From positions 12,990 to 46,188 of the forward strand of contig ONAI01000033.1 in the NCBI GenBank assembly GCA_900315755.1: a DNA stretch of 33,199 bases, in the 5' to 3' direction. Below the pieces are notes generated by a model that made no database searches, had not been told where the DNA came from, and saw nothing but the letters and a program-made list of their open reading frames with translations. Below, piece by piece: positions 30,734 through 33,199 of the stretch. Numbering within the stretch: position 1 is the first letter of the stretch; each line of letters opens with the position of its first letter. The DNA comes from an uncultured Ruminococcus sp. Lineage in GTDB: Bacteria > Bacillota > Clostridia > Oscillospirales > Ruminococcaceae. Position numbers and translations under genes: made by a program.

Positions 30734-31909
30734 CTAATCCTCCTTTTTCAGAGTTTTCAGAAGCCGTGCGAGAGAGCGGCCGAAAAGCTGTCCGGAATAC
30801 TGCACCTGTTCAAGGGTGTTCCCGTGCGAGCCGACTTCGATAAGCAGACTTCCTGTGGTAAGATCCTGATTGTATTTTCGGTAATCAAACAGTATCGGAC
30901 GTGTAAGTCCTGGGGTATCGCTTTCAAGCTGCTGCTGGAGTGATGAAGCAAAGTGGAAATTCTTCATGAAGTTTGGCATATCAAGAGTACCGTCATCACA
31001 GCCGGAAATTATCATTATCTGTGCAGCTTCTTTATTGTTTACGGTTATATAAGGCTGATAGGCAACATTTTCACCTGAGATAGCATCTCTATGAATATCG
31101 AGCGCTACTTTTATACTGGGGTATTGTTCGAGAATAGGCTGTATTGATGCTCTGCTGCGGTCATAGGCACCATTGTAGGAGGGATAGTCGTGGATAGTGC
31201 GGACGTGTATAACGTTGAAACCCTGAGCTTCAAGCTCGGCTTGTATAGCGTCACCTACCATGACTACATTTTTTGTTTCATCGGTCGTGCGGTAATTGAA
31301 GGAAGGATCGTAGCTTTCGCGGACATAAGGCTCAAAGCTTTCAGAGGTATGTGTGTGATATATCAGTACCTGCGGCTGGGCAGACGAACCGATCTCGAAA
31401 TTAGGCAGACATCGGCTTTCTTCGATCAGAGTTTCATTAGGGATGTCACTTTTGTTGTTTACCTGACCGCCGTTTTCAAGGTCAAAAAAGCAGTTTCCGG
31501 AGTAAGGCTGATATGTGTTGCGGATTATAGTTCCGCCGTCGCTCCATGATGTAGGATAAGGCTTTGGACCGGCATCATCCGAAACGGTTTTTGTGGGATC
31601 TTTCAGCTTAACTTTTGGAGATGTGTCTGTTGTCTCATCGCTTATGCCATAGCCTTCCGACAGGATAAGGCTTCCGGTGAGAAGGTCGTCCGGAGAAACG
31701 GAAGCGGTTTTTTTGTATTCGGATGCTTTTGTGTTATCCTCGCGCGTTACAGCATAAGCCGATTGCTCCTCTGCGGTTTTGCTTTCACTTTTCAGCAAAT
31801 TGTTCATTCTTCCGATACAGCTTGCAGAGGCTGCTATCACTGAAGGCAGCAGGATCAGCATAGAGAGTCTTATAATTCCTGCGATTTTTTTCTTCTTGCG
31901 ATGTGTCAT
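30734..31909 (-). CDS. spoIIP: Stage II sporulation protein P
   Basis: 391 residues with an N-terminal membrane anchor (about 10-30), a variable linker (about 35-150) and the SpoIIP amidase/endopeptidase domain with VLIYHTHTSESF, VALDIHRDAI and LLIEVGSHGNTLEQV. In Bacillus it works with SpoIID and SpoIIM to thin septal peptidoglycan and drive engulfment of the forespore. The His and Glu metal-site residues appear present. GAGGTGAGG precedes the ATG at 31909. A small GAAA-loop hairpin (TAACC/GGTTA) lies in the leader. No clear sigma-A promoter was found; in relatives transcription is by sporulation sigma factors. Confidence 0.94.
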   Translation of the reverse strand: MTHRKKKKIAGIIRLSMLILLPSVIAASASCIGRMNNLLKSESKTAEEQSAYAVTREDNTKASEYKKTASVSPDDLLTGSLILSEGYGISDETTDTSPKVKLKDPTKTVSDDAGPKPYPTSWSDGGTIIRNTYQPYSGNCFFDLENGGQVNNKSDIPNETLIEESRCLPNFEIGSSAQPQVLIYHTHTSESFEPYVRESYDPSFNYRTTDETKNVVMVGDAIQAELEAQGFNVIHVRTIHDYPSYNGAYDRSRASIQPILEQYPSIKVALDIHRDAISGENVAYQPYITVNNKEAAQIMIISGCDDGTLDMPNFMKNFHFASSLQQQLESDTPGLTRPILFDYRKYNQDLTTGSLLIEVGSHGNTLEQVQYSGQLFGRSLARLLKTLKKED

Positions 31910-32010
31910 TTCCTCACCTCATTAGTATAACCTTTCGGTTAATTATATTCATCGAATACTAAAAATATTTCTGTGAGGCTTAATAAAAAATTTCAGTTTT
32001 TGAGTTTTTC

Positions 32011-32019
32011 TGTTATAAT
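32011..32019 (+). promoter_or_regulatory. tRNA-Arg promoter
   Basis: Extended -10 TGTTATAAT (TATAAT 32014-32019). The -35 at 17 nt (TTTCAG) is poor. The start is expected near 32026, 26 nt before the mature tRNA. Confidence 0.6.
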
Positions 32020-32051
32020 ATCTATTGTGTGTTTAACTCATCATTTTATAT

Positions 32052-32126
32052 GCGCCTGTAGCTCAGTGGATAGAGCAGCGGCCTCCGACGCCGTGTGCGC
32101 TGGTTCGACTCCAGTCAGGCGTACCA
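32052..32126 (+). tRNA. tRNA-Arg (anticodon CCG)
   Basis: 75 nt including encoded CCA. Acceptor GCGCCTG pairs with CAGGCGT, D arm GCTCAGTGGATAGAGC, anticodon stem GCGGC/GCCGT with loop CTCCGAC (anticodon CCG at 32085-32087), and a T arm with loop TTCGACT. It reads CGG codons. Confidence 0.95.
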
Positions 32127-32161
32127 TATTAGCATGACTAAAAGTATGACATGCAGGAAAA

Positions 32162-32184
32162 AGCCCGAAATATCGGGCTTTTTT
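32162..32184 (+). terminator. Terminator after tRNA-Arg
   Basis: AGCCCGA (32162-32168), loop AATA, TCGGGCT (32173-32179), then a run of T. Confidence 0.85.
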
Positions 32185-32350
32185 GCTGCCCAAATTCCGA
32201 AAATATTCTTGAAAAAATGAGGGATGACATTGGGGTATTTTAGGCCTCTGGCTGGATTTGAACCCTCACAAGGAAAAATTTCGGAGTGAATATAGGTCGA
32301 AATACAGGCAAATATCGATTTTCTCGGCAAAAAATAGTGCACAAAGTTTC

Positions 32351-32408
32351 GGACTCGGTTTTAGTGGTTTTCACGAAATGTGAAAACACTGGAATCGAGT
32401 CCTTTTTT
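32351..32408 (+). terminator. Large two-part terminator hairpin
   Basis: Outer stem GGACTCG (32351-32357) with CGAGTCC (32396-32402); inner stem AGTGGTTTTCAC (32363-32374) with GTGAAAACACT (32380-32390); then six T. It implies a transcript entering from the left for which no gene was found. Confidence 0.8.
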
Positions 32409-32444
32409 GTTTCCTCGAAAGCCAAGTGATAGAAAACCTATCAG

Positions 32445-32547
32445 CGATTTGTGAGCCGTTTTTAACGACATCGGTGGCAGGTCGGGAAACTACACCACCA
32501 AGAGCAACTAAAGCCGTTGTGAACGATTTTTGAGCCTCCTGTGGCAG
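32445..32547 (+). repeat. Imperfect direct repeat in the leader region
   Basis: CGATTTGTGAGCC (32445-32457) and CGATTTTTGAGCC (32524-32536) match at 12 of 13 bases; each is followed by TGGCAG (32475-32480 and 32542-32547). The spacing between the two halves differs, so it may be protein-binding sites or recombination debris. Confidence 0.5.
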
Positions 32548-32550
32548 ATA

Positions 32551-32581
32551 CATAGAAAGCAGATCACGCCTGCTATCTATG
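32551..32581 (+). promoter_or_regulatory. Leader hairpin before the mobile-element-type gene
   Basis: CATAGAAAGCAG (32551-32562) pairs with CTGCTATCTATG (32570-32581), one mismatch, loop ATCACGC. No T run follows, so it is not a terminator. It ends 13 nt before AGGAGG and could control translation or bind a protein. Confidence 0.5.
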
Positions 32582-32607
32582 GAATAATTATGTCAGGAGG
32601 AAAACAG

Positions 32608-33177
32608 ATGAACAAATTTTACATGAACGGTAAGCTGATACACAAGGCTTCCGATCACAACACCAAACGCTGTGAGGTCGAGAAATGGGTATTCCTTCCT
32701 CACTCAGACTTTGAAAGGCTGAAAGCAAACCCATATCAGGAGCATGAGGCGATAACTGCTGCCAGAGACCTTATGTACGAGGACAAGAATGCCTATCACT
32801 GCATAATGCTGCTTGATGAGTACGGCGAAGACGGACTGCTCATTGAGGCTGAAGGATTTGATTATCCTCGCCTTTCCATGTTCGTACCTGATGCTAAGTC
32901 GATCTACGAAAGGTACCAGACTTCCGAACCCGAACTGAAATTTCACGACATGATCAATGATACTGTCGAAAAGATCGCTGAACTTGCTCACACAGACAAG
33001 ACAGACTTCACATCGGCTGATATGATCGATATGGACGAGGTTGAAAGTCTGGTCAAGGATGCTATCGTACAGCAGCTCGCTCAGAGGTATGATATCAAAA
33101 TAACAGGACAACTACCGGTGGCCTTTTTTCGTTACATACAGCTGTCTGCAAAAATGCAGGCGGCTGTAATTTTTTGA
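32608..33177 (+). CDS. Mobile-element-type protein of unknown function (possibly DUF6329)
   Basis: 189 residues, ATG at 32608 with AGGAGG 7 nt upstream; the frame extends further upstream but without a ribosome site. It starts MNKFYMNGKLIHKASDH and has KRCEVEKWVFLP, NPYQEHEAITAARDLMY, YHCIMLLDEYGEDGLLIEAEG and an acidic helical second half. I associate this pattern with accessory proteins of integrative and conjugative elements in gut Clostridia, possibly DUF6329, but cannot confirm it. No catalytic motif was recognised. Its last codons run through a terminator hairpin, so the C-terminal tail after DIKITGQ may be altered by a frameshift. Confidence 0.75.
   Translation: MNKFYMNGKLIHKASDHNTKRCEVEKWVFLPHSDFERLKANPYQEHEAITAARDLMYEDKNAYHCIMLLDEYGEDGLLIEAEGFDYPRLSMFVPDAKSIYERYQTSEPELKFHDMINDTVEKIAELAHTDKTDFTSADMIDMDEVESLVKDAIVQQLAQRYDIKITGQLPVAFFRYIQLSAKMQAAVIF
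33137..33175 (+). terminator. Terminator overlapping the end of the last gene
   Basis: A 13-bp stem (33137-33149 with 33156-33168, two G-T pairs), loop AAAAAT, then a T run (33170-33175). The stop codon of the gene (33175-33177) lies at the end of the T run. Confidence 0.75.
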
Positions 33178-33180
33178 TGA

Positions 33181-33199
33181 AAGGTGTGAGTCTATTGAA
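33181..33199 (+). other. Possible ribosome site and start of a further gene
   Basis: AAGGTG (33181-33186) is followed 8 nt later by TTG (33195-33197), which may begin a gene that continues past the window edge. Too short to support further. Confidence 0.25.

Larger units (their letters stand above)
32185..32607. other. Gene-free edge region of a probable mobile element
   Basis: About 420 nt without a supportable gene. It holds a reversed tRNA-like segment (32243-32267), a large terminator (32351-32408), two copies of a CGATTTxTGAGCC...TGGCAG pattern (32445-32480 and 32524-32547) and a hairpin at 32551-32581 just before the next gene's AGGAGG. Location directly after a tRNA and before a mobile-element-type gene suggests the left end of an integrated element. 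No integrase or second attachment site lies in the window, so this is tentative. Confidence 0.45.

Noticed and set aside
32243-32267. A second tRNA gene on the minus strand
   Set aside because: Only a T-loop-like GGTTCAAATCC is present; no matching acceptor, D or anticodon arms could be formed.
1-33199. CRISPR array, insertion sequence or rRNA genes
   Set aside because: No regularly spaced repeats, transposase motifs or rRNA signatures were found on either strand.

Overview
The window looks like a chromosomal segment of a Ruminococcus-type member of the Oscillospiraceae (Clostridia). It has a secreted multidomain esterase with a type I dockerin, which points to cellulosome-style plant fibre degradation. 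It also has sporulation genes (spoIIP, a gerW/ytfJ homologue, a dacF-like carboxypeptidase), an scpA-scpB operon, SAM-I control of metK, AGGAGG ribosome binding sites and sigma-A promoters with 17-nt spacers. The genus is an inference; no database search was possible.

Layout. 1-3.5 kb (minus): a 6-phosphofructokinase cut by the window edge, and a membrane PAS-(degenerate GGDEF)-EAL c-di-GMP phosphodiesterase. 3.6-5.8 kb (plus): an OmpR/PhoB-type response regulator and its histidine kinase. 5.8-7.5 kb: a candidate C-rich-loop small RNA, then a SAM-I riboswitch and metK. 7.6-14.2 kb (minus): a compact run of genes for a GNAT-like protein, a phosphohistidine dikinase broken by a frameshift, a UbiA prenyltransferase homologue, a CarS/CDP-archaeol synthase homologue, a DgkA-type lipid kinase, an Lgt paralogue and a small membrane protein. 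14.4-16.6 kb (minus): a LuxR-type response regulator and a sensor kinase with a multi-helix membrane input domain. The regulator ends just upstream of the cassette, beside a TGTCACT repeat cluster. 16.7-20.7 kb: RadC with a damaged JAMM motif, and a 1039-residue dockerin protein with two SGNH esterase domains. 20.8-28.8 kb: rpmB (minus), then a ten-gene plus-strand run of M50 protease, scpA, scpB, DUF2953-like, gerW-like, dacF-like, rluB/rsuA-like, an unknown, metA and a zinc-ribbon membrane protein. 28.9-31.9 kb: a polysaccharide deacetylase and a YiiX-like papain-fold protein from overlapping divergent promoters, a small membrane protein and spoIIP. 32.0-33.2 kb: tRNA-Arg(CCG), then what looks like the edge of a mobile element.

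The best candidate for an undescribed system is the 7.6-14.2 kb lipid cassette. It pairs archaeal-type lipid enzymes (UbiA, CarS) with a lipid kinase, an Lgt paralogue and a dikinase without a PEP-binding barrel, beside a dedicated two-component system. Its product cannot be named from sequence. In this strain the dikinase gene appears broken by a short deletion, so the pathway may be decaying or the assembly may be wrong there. Other items worth attention are the C-rich-loop RNA, two genes whose strong ribosome binding sites point to non-ATG/GTG/TTG starts, the dockerin placed between two esterases, and the tRNA-adjacent element edge.
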